From Desulfobacteria bacterium (GTDB lineage: Bacteria > Desulfobacterota > Desulfobacteria > Desulfobacterales > C00003060), in contig JAQYWL010000106.1 of the NCBI GenBank assembly GCA_030145035.1, forward strand, positions 1 to 40,026: a stretch of 40,026 bases of DNA. The letters are read 5' to 3'. Every line of letters starts with the position of its first letter. Positions within the stretch are counted from its first letter, which is position 1. The notes under the pieces were generated by a model. The model had not been told where the DNA came from. It saw only the letters and a program-made list of their open reading frames with translations, and did no database searches. Positions 33,033 to 40,026 of this stretch are shown piece by piece. Position numbers and translations under genes: made by a program.

Positions 33033-33146
33033 TCAGGTCCTTTTATGGCCCAGGTACCTATCTGGGGTCTGCTTGAGAACCACGTAAAGTGTAGATCTCC
33101 CCTGTTTGATGAGGAGCAACAAGATTTCGCTTTTCTTGGAGTTCTT
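33033..33146 (-). pseudogene. HtrA/DegP-type protease, last 30 residues of a PDZ domain
   Basis: The frame KNSKKSEILLLLIKQGRSTL, YVVLKQTPDR matches the end of the HtrA second PDZ domain and the relic at 30.4 kb (GSSLYVVLKRASNE). Nothing upstream belongs to the gene. It is a second independent relic or a duplicated fragment. Confidence 0.5.
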
Positions 33147-33183
33147 GGTGGAAAGCCGCGTGCGTCAGGCAAAAGCAGGATTT

Positions 33184-33789
33184 CTAACCGGACAGACGAC
33201 CATGGATAAACGACTCGACGCCCTTGCGCACCATCATGACAGCAATCGCCGCAAGAAGTAGACTGGCGATTTTCGATGCGGTCTTCGCACCGGCGTTTCC
33301 TATACCGCGATTGATGGCCTCGGCAAAGTAAAACACAATGCCTGCAATCAAAACGTTTGGTATAAGCGCCGCAGCAGTGACGACAATACCATGTTCATTC
33401 AGCAGAAGGATAGACGTCGTAAGCACTGCCGGCCCTGTAATCAGTGGTACGCCGAGCGGCACTGCTCCTAAACTCTCCGGATCAACACGTCTCTGTACTT
33501 TTTCAGCCCTTAAAAGATCGCTCACAGATATCACGAACAGTAAGCTTCCTCCCGCCACCATGAAATCACCAACGGTAATACCGAGCAGTTCCAGTATGGC
33601 TTTGCCAAAGACCAGAAAAGACATACCAACCACTGCGGCAGTTACAACGGACTGATAAATGATGCGGCGCAACGCAGGTGACTCCATGCCTTCTGTTAAG
33701 CTCATGAACATTGGCAGAACGCCGATTGCATCCACGGCCACAAATAACGGGACGAAACAGAGCCAGAATGATCTAAGTCCTTCCTCCAT
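33184..33789 (-). CDS. MarC-family integral membrane protein
   Basis: A 201-residue inner-membrane protein with six helices. It starts MEEGLRSFWLCFVPLFVAVD, then AIGVLPMFMSLTEGM, the conserved MarC/UPF0056 opening. It also has SLGAVPLGVPLITGPAVLTT and ends in a basic and Gly tail after LLLAAIAVMMVRKGVE. The function of the family is not settled; the old link to antibiotic resistance was not upheld. The ATG at 33789 has AAGG close upstream. It is 19 bases downstream of the zinc-ribbon gene, so they probably share a transcript. Confidence 0.88.
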   Translation of the reverse strand: MEEGLRSFWLCFVPLFVAVDAIGVLPMFMSLTEGMESPALRRIIYQSVVTAAVVGMSFLVFGKAILELLGITVGDFMVAGGSLLFVISVSDLLRAEKVQRRVDPESLGAVPLGVPLITGPAVLTTSILLLNEHGIVVTAAALIPNVLIAGIVFYFAEAINRGIGNAGAKTASKIASLLLAAIAVMMVRKGVESFIHGRLSG

Positions 33790-33808
33790 CAACCTTCCCC
33801 CATTGTTC

Positions 33809-34321
33809 TTACCGTCCTATCAGAAGATCCAACAGGCCGGATGCCATCATGGTTTGCGGAAAGTCCTTTTCCAAGGCTTCGAGAAACCTAACCGCATCGA
33901 TTTCCAGTCTTTCAGCAAAAGCCATGTGAGATCTTGCTTTGAGCTTGGCCCCTTTTGAGTCCAAATAGAAGGTCGAGAACTGTGACGTTCGGTTGGCCGT
34001 GTTTATCGCTTCCAATAACTCGGCCCTGTTCTCCCGTCTATGTGATTCCACTTTCCAGGAATGCCCAAAGTTTATCAGCCCAAGGTCCCCCCGAACAACC
34101 ACGGCAACATCCATCTGACCGGGACGCCTTACCCAGAACCGGTCTTCGTCGCTTTCTACCACCTCGATGCTGAGTCCAGCCCCAGTCAGCTCTTCCTTTA
34201 ACCATTGTGTATCTATTTTTTGGACCTTTTGATCGAGATCCGGCGGAGCGACCGGATATCCACAATTGAAACAAGACTTGGCTCCGATTATCAGTTCACT
34301 GCCACACTCCGGACAATGCAT
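33809..34321 (-). CDS. Zinc-ribbon protein with a YbjN-like domain
   Basis: A 170-residue cytoplasmic protein from the ATG at 34321 (AAGGAGG eight bases upstream; the frame is open 27 codons further). Residues 1-25 are a zinc ribbon, MHCPECGSELIIGAKSCFNC, with C-x2-C and C-x2-C. The rest has strand-helix units such as IEVVESDEDRFWVRRPGQMD, INTANRTSQFSTFYLDSKGA and AFAERLEIDAVRFLEALEK. This resembles the YbjN/type III chaperone-like fold. The identification of the second domain is moderate. It lies between HAD phosphatase and marC genes in a likely operon. Confidence 0.6.
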   Translation of the reverse strand: MHCPECGSELIIGAKSCFNCGYPVAPPDLDQKVQKIDTQWLKEELTGAGLSIEVVESDEDRFWVRRPGQMDVAVVVRGDLGLINFGHSWKVESHRRENRAELLEAINTANRTSQFSTFYLDSKGAKLKARSHMAFAERLEIDAVRFLEALEKDFPQTMMASGLLDLLIGR

Positions 34322-34415
34322 GTCGTCCTCCTTATCCCCATCATGAGTCTGGGCTCGAGGAGCCGCATATTTGGTCGCCGCCCCGGCCTTTGGCTTTGAC
34401 AACAGCCATATTCTT

Positions 34416-35138
34416 CTATGATAATGCCTCCACTCCCGTCAATACGTCTTCGAACCGCGAAACGGCATAATCCGCAGTCACGTCCTCATATGACTGTTTC
34501 CCCTGATTTGAGGCAATGAAGATGGTTTTTATACCTAACATGGAGGCCCCGTATATATCCCGGAACATGTCGTTGCCCACGCAGATGACCTCGCTTGGAG
34601 CAAACGACATGATTTCCAAAGCATTTTGAATGAGTCGCGGGTCTGGTTTACGAAATCCGTAAGCGGCAGAGATAATGATCGGATCGAAATATCCGTCAAG
34701 TCCCACCGCTTGGATCTCGGGCAAGGCATAACAGGGCTGAGCATCGGAGATGAGCGCCAGTCGGTAAGTGGCTCTCAATTTATCGAGGACATTCTTTACA
34801 GAAGGATAGAGTTGCAGTCGCTTGCGGGATATCCCCCGGTAGATGTGTGCCAGCGTTCTGGCCAGTTTCTTGCGTGCAGTGGCTACTTTCATACCCTCTT
34901 GTCTGAGAAAGGTGTTCCAGACAGACTCCACGTTTATCTCCGGATATTCCTCTCCACTTTGCTCTTTCTGCTGCTTCATGATCTGGTAGTAGAGGTCCCT
35001 CACCTCCCACCGATGGAGGTAAACTCTGTGATAGGTCAGGAAGTGAGCGATGCCACGGTATATCTCCTCCATAGACTCGTCGGTCTCAATATCAATGAGG
35101 GTTCCGTAAAGGTCGAAAATGATGCCCTTTATTGCCAT
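34416..35138 (-). CDS. HAD-superfamily hydrolase, haloacid-dehalogenase-like
   Basis: A 240-residue cytoplasmic hydrolase. Motif I is FDLYGTL with nucleophile Asp9; the position usually held by the general acid Asp is Tyr11, as in L-2-haloacid dehalogenases and some phosphatases. A helical cap follows (about 18-100). Motif II is LALISDAQ, motif III Lys is in YGFRKPDPRLIQ, and motif IV is VICVGNDMFRDIYGA. The substrate is unknown. It starts eight bases after the stop of the APH-type kinase gene, so the two are probably one operon and may act on the same phosphorylated compound. Confidence 0.85.
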   Translation of the reverse strand: MAIKGIIFDLYGTLIDIETDESMEEIYRGIAHFLTYHRVYLHRWEVRDLYYQIMKQQKEQSGEEYPEINVESVWNTFLRQEGMKVATARKKLARTLAHIYRGISRKRLQLYPSVKNVLDKLRATYRLALISDAQPCYALPEIQAVGLDGYFDPIIISAAYGFRKPDPRLIQNALEIMSFAPSEVICVGNDMFRDIYGASMLGIKTIFIASNQGKQSYEDVTADYAVSRFEDVLTGVEALS

Positions 35139-35145
35139 GGATCCA

Positions 35146-36135
35146 TTACCTTAAACTTTTTTTGGTCTCTTTCAGCAACCGCTTGCGATGTCTATTGCCT
35201 ATCCAGGAATTACGGGCGATACGGAGCAGGTTAAGACTCATGTAAAAAGGGACTCGCCTTGTAATGGAGGCAAAGGCGCTGCGGCGGTCGGGAAAGTGAC
35301 AGGCGTATTCCCAGAGGAAGTGACCGATAAAAGGTTCAGCCAGTCCTTTGTCTCCAGCGTACTGCATAAAGTAATGCTTCAGTTCACCAGCCACCCTTCC
35401 CAGGTCGAAGGCCCTGTCCGCAAGCTTCATCCGTTCAAGGTCTACGACGATTACCCAGAGCCCATCGCCGAAAAATATATTGGTCGGCGTGACGTCCCCG
35501 TGGACAAGGACTTGCTGGTCCTCCCACATGCAGCCCTTTTCTCGCCACCGGTCCTTGAGCCAGTATAGCTCTTGCGATTCATCACTTCCTATGTACCCAC
35601 GCTTTCTCAACTGTTTCATAATGTTATCAAAGTAAGAGCAATCCTTGCCAAAGTCTACCCCGATGCCGTTAGCCGTACGGTTGTGCATGGTAGCCAGAAA
35701 ATAGGCAAGGGCAGTGAGCTTCTGGAAGAGGACTTCTCTGCCTCCCCGCTGGATCGCGTTGAGGATTAAATCGTGGAGCGGTGTTCCATAGCAGAATTCC
35801 TCCACAAGGACGCAGTTAAGGTTGACATTGTGACCAAGAGGGCGAGCAATGTAATGGGGATACCGGCAAAAGCCCATGCCGCGCATATTGTTGAGGTTAT
35901 GAAACTCCTGCTCCATGTGGTGAAAGGCAGACTGCGGCGAGCGGTTTGTTCTGAAAAACTTTCCGATGACGCGGGCTTGGCTGTGCCTGTCTTCATAGAG
36001 ATAGACATTGTTGGACGCCTTGATCTTGTATACTCTGAAGTCAGGAGTGCCATGCACTCCTACCTGCGGGAGAATGTCATATCGGAGATACCCATAGAGG
36101 GGATCGTTCCGGTGGAGATGGGCGAGGTACTTCAT
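35146..36135 (-). CDS. Aminoglycoside-phosphotransferase-like small-molecule kinase
   Basis: A 329-residue kinase-fold protein. The catalytic loop is VHGDVTPTNIFF (His212, Asp214, Asn219). The metal-binding Asp is 232 in VVDLERMKLADRAFDLGR, an APH-type D-x-E variant of DFG. The N-lobe has VIGKFF with the likely ATP Lys. The partner gene immediately downstream encodes a HAD hydrolase. Choline-, fructosamine- or trehalose-type kinases share these motifs, and the sequence alone does not tell the substrate. The start at 36135 has AGGAA somewhat far upstream. Confidence 0.8.
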   Translation of the reverse strand: MKYLAHLHRNDPLYGYLRYDILPQVGVHGTPDFRVYKIKASNNVYLYEDRHSQARVIGKFFRTNRSPQSAFHHMEQEFHNLNNMRGMGFCRYPHYIARPLGHNVNLNCVLVEEFCYGTPLHDLILNAIQRGGREVLFQKLTALAYFLATMHNRTANGIGVDFGKDCSYFDNIMKQLRKRGYIGSDESQELYWLKDRWREKGCMWEDQQVLVHGDVTPTNIFFGDGLWVIVVDLERMKLADRAFDLGRVAGELKHYFMQYAGDKGLAEPFIGHFLWEYACHFPDRRSAFASITRRVPFYMSLNLLRIARNSWIGNRHRKRLLKETKKSLR

Positions 36136-36401
36136 GAAAATGTTAGTTCCTGATCGATCGACTTTTTGATGGGCTGCTTAGCTTCAACCACAAACGGAAT
36201 AACTGCTGTCGCAAAACCGAGTGGACCTTTCGTTCTCCCATCAAGCGAGCATTGCAGGCCAAGAAAGGACTCGTTACTCCATAGGCGGATAGAGCGCTGA
36301 ATACACAGAGGGGGAACGAAGCCGCTCCCCAGTCAACACCAGAGATAAGTTCACCCAGAATATTGTCTCTGAAGATGGTCAGTTTTACAGGGACTTACTA
36401 A

Positions 36402-37328
36402 TTACAATTTCGAAATCTGGACGAGCGGCAAGATCTTTTCTACATCAGCGCGATGGCAGAGTTCGGTGCCGGGTGTCTGAGCGGTGGCTGTGCCGGCGGC
36501 ACAGGCAAGACGAACGCACTCGCTCAGATCCTTGCCCTGGGAATGGGCCAAAACAAATCCAGCCACTGCCGAATCACCAGCCCCTACAGTGCTATCGACT
36601 TCTACTGGAGGGGCAACGGCCTTGATTTTCTCTTCTCTTGCCGAGAGGATCAAACCATCTTTTCCTCTTGAGACTAAAAGGCAAGGGATTCCCCTCTGAT
36701 GAATCTCTTCACAGGCTGTAATAATCTCTGATTCACTCTCCAATTCCCTCCCGACCAAACGAGAAAGTTCAAAACGATTGGGTTTTATACAAGTGGGCTG
36801 ATATTCGATCGATTCTTTCAGCGCTTTTCCGTCGGCATCCAGCATGACAAAGGCCCCTTTCTTTCTGCCGGCTATAATAAGTTGTCCGTAGAGATTTGGG
36901 GTCACACCTCGCGGCAGACTTCCACTCATGACCAGATAACCCATGTCATGGATTTGAAGAACATGCTGATAGAATCGCCCTATGTCCGTGGCAGTGACAT
37001 CTGGCCCCGCTGCACTGATGACAAATTGCTGACCTGTGGTCTGCTCCTTTAGGATAATATTTGTGCGAGTTTCGCCGGAGATTCTGGTAAGGCTGCTCAT
37101 GACCCCGGTATTGATGAGTAAGCCTTCCAACTGCAAACCGTCATATCCACCGACGAGTCCCAAGACGACGCTGTGTCCTGCCAATTCTCTTATGACCCGA
37201 GAAACACCAATGCCTTTGCCTGCTGCGTAAAGCGTCTCGGAGAGCACCCGGGTCGTGTCCTCAGCCAGCAGGCGCTCTACGACAATGGCCCGATCCAATG
37301 CCGGATTCAATGTGACTGTGTAAATCAT
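36402..37328 (-). CDS. PfkB-family sugar-phosphate kinase (1-phosphofructokinase / PfkB / LacC type)
   Basis: A 308-residue cytoplasmic kinase. It begins MIYTVTLNPALDRAIVVERL and has AAGKGIGVSRVIRELA, the substrate-binding N-terminal block of the FruK/PfkB/LacC group. MSGSLPRGV follows in the middle. The ATP site DSTVGAGDSAVAGF carries the catalytic Asp252 in GAGDS. It phosphorylates fructose-1-phosphate, fructose-6-phosphate or tagatose-6-phosphate; no PTS genes are nearby, so fructose-6-phosphate in glycolysis is the more likely substrate. GAGGAG lies six bases upstream of the ATG. It is 265 bp from the APH-type kinase gene downstream. Confidence 0.87.
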   Translation of the reverse strand: MIYTVTLNPALDRAIVVERLLAEDTTRVLSETLYAAGKGIGVSRVIRELAGHSVVLGLVGGYDGLQLEGLLINTGVMSSLTRISGETRTNIILKEQTTGQQFVISAAGPDVTATDIGRFYQHVLQIHDMGYLVMSGSLPRGVTPNLYGQLIIAGRKKGAFVMLDADGKALKESIEYQPTCIKPNRFELSRLVGRELESESEIITACEEIHQRGIPCLLVSRGKDGLILSAREEKIKAVAPPVEVDSTVGAGDSAVAGFVLAHSQGKDLSECVRLACAAGTATAQTPGTELCHRADVEKILPLVQISKL

Positions 37329-37375
37329 TTAAGGCTCCTCTTTACAGGATGTAGTCAGTAGAAAGAAAATTGGAC

Positions 37376-37565
37376 TTACGCTTTCTTACAATACTTGTTA
37401 TTATTGCCTTGTTGATCTCTACTTCCTTCGCCGCCACAAGGGTTCTTATTGAGAATACCCGGAGGGCATCCGACGATAATCCCAACTATACCTGCTGAAG
37501 CCAAAATGCTTGTGCCCGGCTGACGAACCTTTTCAAAGGTCATCAGGATTGTTGCCAGAGCTATT
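37376..37565 (-). pseudogene. MscS-family channel, pore-helix fragment
   Basis: The frame reads ALATILMTFEKVRQPGTSIL, ASAGIVGIIVG and then leaves the family (CPPGILNKNPCGG and on to a stop at 37376). This is the segment just before and in the pore helix of a larger MscS channel, where relatives continue with FAAQRSIG. It would follow the fragment at 11.39-11.73 kb after roughly 15 missing residues. No start codon belongs to it. It begins exactly where the small membrane-protein gene upstream stops. Confidence 0.58.
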
Positions 37566-37836
37566 CTTCTGCGTACTTGATGGCGACAGTCATTGTCGAA
37601 AGGAACTGGGCAATAAGCCGCATGCCGATGTACACCAGGATAAAGATACCCAGCACAAGCAGGTAACGCCACCAGGTGTATTGCCACAGCCACTGGGGCA
37701 AAAAGGCCTTTTGTGTATAGATGACCACAGTTGCTATGCCAACGAGAATAGCGATCCTCAGGAACCCCGCGAACTTCTTGAGCGCGTCTTCTGAAATCGT
37801 GTCTTGAACACGTTTGGGTAAAGCGCCATGTCTCAT
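37561..37836 (-). CDS. Small two-helix membrane protein
   Basis: A 91-residue protein with two membrane helices (GFLRIAILVGIATVVIYT and WWRYLLVLGIFILVYIGMRL) and a short amphipathic N-terminus. It lies 48 bases downstream of the MscS gene, same strand, so it may be an accessory subunit or simply co-transcribed. The ribosome-binding site is weak. I do not recognise a family. Confidence 0.5.
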   Translation of the reverse strand: MRHGALPKRVQDTISEDALKKFAGFLRIAILVGIATVVIYTQKAFLPQWLWQYTWWRYLLVLGIFILVYIGMRLIAQFLSTMTVAIKYAEE

Positions 37837-37884
37837 TCGTCGTCCAAGCCTTTTGGACTGAGAACACGAGCTGATTGAGTGGGG

Positions 37885-38835
37885 TCACAAGCTATCCTCT
37901 TTCTCTGATAAAGCATCCGGTTTCACTGTTTTACTGGTTAGCCGCAGGTCAAACGGCGGTGTGTGCACAAGGTCGATGTCCATGGAGGTGGATGCAATTC
38001 TGACACGACCATCTGTCTCTTCAAACGCTTCCAGAATCCGACTAAAAAGCTGGTCCTTCGTGGATCGGCGGCTTTTGTAGTCAACAATGTAACGCAAGGT
38101 GAATTCCATCCAATTCTCGTCGACGCTCACCGTCACTGTTGGTTCTACTCCTGCCTCGTAGATCATATATTTCTCAACGACCTGTTTCCAAGCAGTCTTG
38201 GACCTGGCAGCATATTCTCCCAAGAGCTCGTGGGCAATACTTTGGAGGATCTCTCTGGCTGTCTTGGGGTCGCTCCCAAATCGAACGGGCACGATAATTT
38301 CATCCCACAGAAAAGGAAAATCTGCAGAGTAGTTATATACCGGCTCCTTAAAGACAAAGCTGTTGGCAACTCTCACAATTCGGCCGTTGTACAGGTCCCC
38401 TCGAACCCACTCGCCACACTCCATCAATGTCGTACGCAGCAGTCCAATATCAATGACGTCGCCTTTAGTACCTCCGAGCTGGATGCGATCGCCAGTCCTG
38501 TAAAAGCGGCCCAATGAAACGGCAACCCAGCCAGCAATACTTGCGATCACCTCCTGAAGAGCAAAGGCAATGCCGGCGCCAGCAACGCCAAAGGCAACAG
38601 TCAACTTTCCAAGTCGATCGCTAAAAATGATCCCAAGGAACAGCATTCCTGTGAGGTATCCTATAAAATTGACAAATTTTCTGACACGGTAACGCGTGTC
38701 AGAATCCTTTACGTACCGAGTAAGCGATCGTTGCAGAAAGCGCACAATAACGAAAATGATCAATATCCCGACGGCAGTGGCAATTAATTTGCCAACAGTC
38801 GGGTCCAAGAGCCAGCGTTTTACAAAGTCTTCCAT
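37885..38835 (-). CDS. Small-conductance mechanosensitive channel (MscS family)
   Basis: A 316-residue inner-membrane channel that opens under membrane tension on osmotic downshock. Two or three membrane helices lie in the first 130 residues: KLIATAVGILIIFVIVRFLQ, then FIGYLTGMLFLGIIF. The pore helix follows in VAFGVAGAGIAFALQEVIAS. The soluble beta domain carries FYRTGDRIQLGGTKGDVIDI and the Asn-containing NGRIVRVANSFVFKEP. The C-terminal alpha/beta domain runs to about 290, and a charged tail ends EKEDSL. Residue pattern and size fit YbdG/YnaI-like short MscS members. It is 79 bp from the DUF389 gene upstream. Confidence 0.88.
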   Translation of the reverse strand: MEDFVKRWLLDPTVGKLIATAVGILIIFVIVRFLQRSLTRYVKDSDTRYRVRKFVNFIGYLTGMLFLGIIFSDRLGKLTVAFGVAGAGIAFALQEVIASIAGWVAVSLGRFYRTGDRIQLGGTKGDVIDIGLLRTTLMECGEWVRGDLYNGRIVRVANSFVFKEPVYNYSADFPFLWDEIIVPVRFGSDPKTAREILQSIAHELLGEYAARSKTAWKQVVEKYMIYEAGVEPTVTVSVDENWMEFTLRYIVDYKSRRSTKDQLFSRILEAFEETDGRVRIASTSMDIDLVHTPPFDLRLTSKTVKPDALSEKEDSL

Positions 38836-38914
38836 ACGCTAAATCCTTGCCCTTTAAAAAGTAAGCCTGTTTACGATCTTGAGAAGCTCATCATTTGTTG
38901 ACTCGATACGAGGT

Positions 38915-39937
38915 TTACGTGCCTTGAGAAAAAACGATCAGAAACACAAGAGCCGTCAACAGCAAAACCCACAGGAGCATCGCTCTGCGCATAGCTTTTT
39001 TGGCCCGAGCAGCCTCCCACCAGGTCAAGGGTCGAATACCCTGAACCAAGAAAGTTGCGACCCCGGAAAGATTGACACAGATGAGGTTAGTCAGAAACAG
39101 GAGCAAAGCACCCATCGCCATAGTCTCATGACCAGCCCCCACGAGCAGCCCGAACGTGACCAGTGGTGGAAGGAGAGCTACTGCCACCATGACACCAACC
39201 AGTGTGGTTGATGGGAGTCCACTGGTAAAGGCCAGGGTCCCCGCCGTCCCTGATGCCAGGGCAAGAATGATGTCGCCGAGGCCAACCTTCGTCCTGGACA
39301 CAATTTCAGGAATGGTCGGATCGAAAGTGATGACTAGCCCCAAAACAAGGGAAACCGCGAGAACCACAAGGATGCCAGAGATATTCGTCTTTAGCGTCTT
39401 ACGAGCCAGAGTGGCATCTGCGAGAGCGGTGGCTAGGGATAGCCCGACATTCGGCCCCAGTAGAGGGGCGATGACCATGGCTCCTATGATAATGGCCATA
39501 CTGTCGCGCAAGATGCCGATGGCGGCAACAAGCGATGAGAGTACGACCATAACCATATAGATTCTCGAGAACCCAGCCACGTCCTGAATATCCGCGTAAA
39601 GTTCCTCGCGTGATATTCGGCCTCCTACGGTCTTTGGATCCGGTTCGGGCTGGACTTTCTTTTCCCTCGAGGATGGTTCCGGCTCTGGCTCGGGTCGAGG
39701 GATAGAGGCTTCAACTGGAAGGAGAGTGATTCTAAAGACTTCTTTTGATGAAAAGCGTTTTTCTAGGGCGTCCAGCACCGGTTCGGTCTTTTCTGCTGAA
39801 AGGAGCAGCTTAATAAAAACGCCTTTTTCATGGCCCCTTTCGTGCCAAAAATGTATGACATCAAATCCTTTCAATAAGTCCTGTGCCGCTTTCTCATCCT
39901 CTTCGGGAAGGACTATTTCAAGCAACCGGAGTGCCAT
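38915..39937 (-). CDS. DUF389-family membrane protein
   Basis: A 340-residue protein. Residues 1-80 form a small alpha/beta domain. A Pro-Glu linker (RPEPEPEPSS) follows, then RISREELYADIQDVAGFSRI leading into the membrane domain. Conserved DUF389 blocks are visible: GILRDSMAIIIGAMVIAPLL, GPNVGLSLATALAD, SGLPSTTLVGVMVAVALLPP and LICVNLSGVATFL. About seven membrane helices are expected. The function of the family (TIGR00341 type) is unknown. AAGG lies seven bases before the ATG at 39937. The last 90 bases of the window, upstream, hold no further gene start I can see. Confidence 0.87.
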   Translation of the reverse strand: MALRLLEIVLPEEDEKAAQDLLKGFDVIHFWHERGHEKGVFIKLLLSAEKTEPVLDALEKRFSSKEVFRITLLPVEASIPRPEPEPEPSSREKKVQPEPDPKTVGGRISREELYADIQDVAGFSRIYMVMVVLSSLVAAIGILRDSMAIIIGAMVIAPLLGPNVGLSLATALADATLARKTLKTNISGILVVLAVSLVLGLVITFDPTIPEIVSRTKVGLGDIILALASGTAGTLAFTSGLPSTTLVGVMVAVALLPPLVTFGLLVGAGHETMAMGALLLFLTNLICVNLSGVATFLVQGIRPLTWWEAARAKKAMRRAMLLWVLLLTALVFLIVFSQGT

Positions 39938-40026
39938 TTGATTACCTTAAAGCTCACGAGAGGATGTCCCGAGTAAATTTGAAAGAAGAGAGCACATCTA
40001 TTGAGATCTCCTGACATGGCATTTTC

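Larger units (their letters stand above)
32603..33183. other. Gene-free stretch, 580 bp, with motif copy 3 and a PDZ relic
   Basis: No intact gene. It contains the motif copy at 32746-32790 and the HtrA fragment at 33033-33146. Between them I see nothing recognisable. Confidence 0.5.

Noticed and set aside
1..40026. CRISPR array, tRNA or rRNA genes
   Set aside because: No regularly spaced repeats of CRISPR size and no tRNA or rRNA signature was seen on either strand by eye.

Overview
The window looks like a piece of a Desulfobacterota (former Deltaproteobacteria) chromosome. The reasons are a desulforedoxin gene, a REP-associated transposase tail, small conserved proteins of a deltaproteobacterial type, a BamA/TamB-type outer-membrane system, and a probable selenoprotein. 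The assignment is an inference from gene content; no rRNA, tRNA, origin or CRISPR array is visible. Nearly all genes lie on the minus strand. corA, a short secreted ORF before it and the transposase tail at the left edge are the exceptions.

Layout. 0-2.3 kb: transposase C-terminus, then an OmpA-type lipoprotein. 2.8-5.6 kb: a Ca2+/cation antiporter, a CNNM/CorC-like protein, and a desulforedoxin with a hairpin leader. 5.6-6.6 kb: a gene-poor stretch with operator-like repeats. 6.6-11.4 kb: corA, then convergently a Na,K-ATPase-like P-type ATPase translationally coupled to a tandem universal stress protein. 11.4-11.9 kb: relics of a mechanosensitive channel and an FRG-like protein. 12-18.9 kb: a BamA-like protein with seven POTRA units directly downstream of tamB. 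19-24.3 kb: a CDF metal exporter, a periplasmic protein, a two-subunit YeeE/YedE transporter, GAPDH and a Bax-inhibitor-1 protein. 24.4-33.2 kb: stress and redox genes (YHS-lactate dehydrogenase, Fe-SOD, cytochrome c, site-2 protease with CBS) mixed with many broken genes. 33.2-40 kb: MarC, zinc-ribbon/YbjN-like, HAD phosphatase, APH-type kinase, PfkB-type sugar kinase, MscS and DUF389 proteins.

Main discovery candidate: the first gene of the YeeE/YedE pair (21631-22155, minus) is read through by an in-frame TGA at 21757-21759. The TGA sits exactly where this family has its conserved cysteine before SGHG. Homology continues without a break after it, and the real stop overlaps the next start as ATGA. 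A hairpin of bacterial SECIS type follows. This is best read as a selenocysteine-containing sulfur/selenium transporter subunit.

Second theme: four intergenic copies of a motif with two TGTATTTT boxes about two helical turns apart, each preceded by AGGGTG 11 bp away. One lies upstream of the YeeE pair, above a weak sigma-54-like promoter.

Third theme: gene decay. In-frame stops, frameshifts and chimeric fragments accumulate at 24-33 kb, including partial second copies of genes intact elsewhere in the window. The surviving genes centre on cation transport, osmotic and envelope stress, and redox protection.
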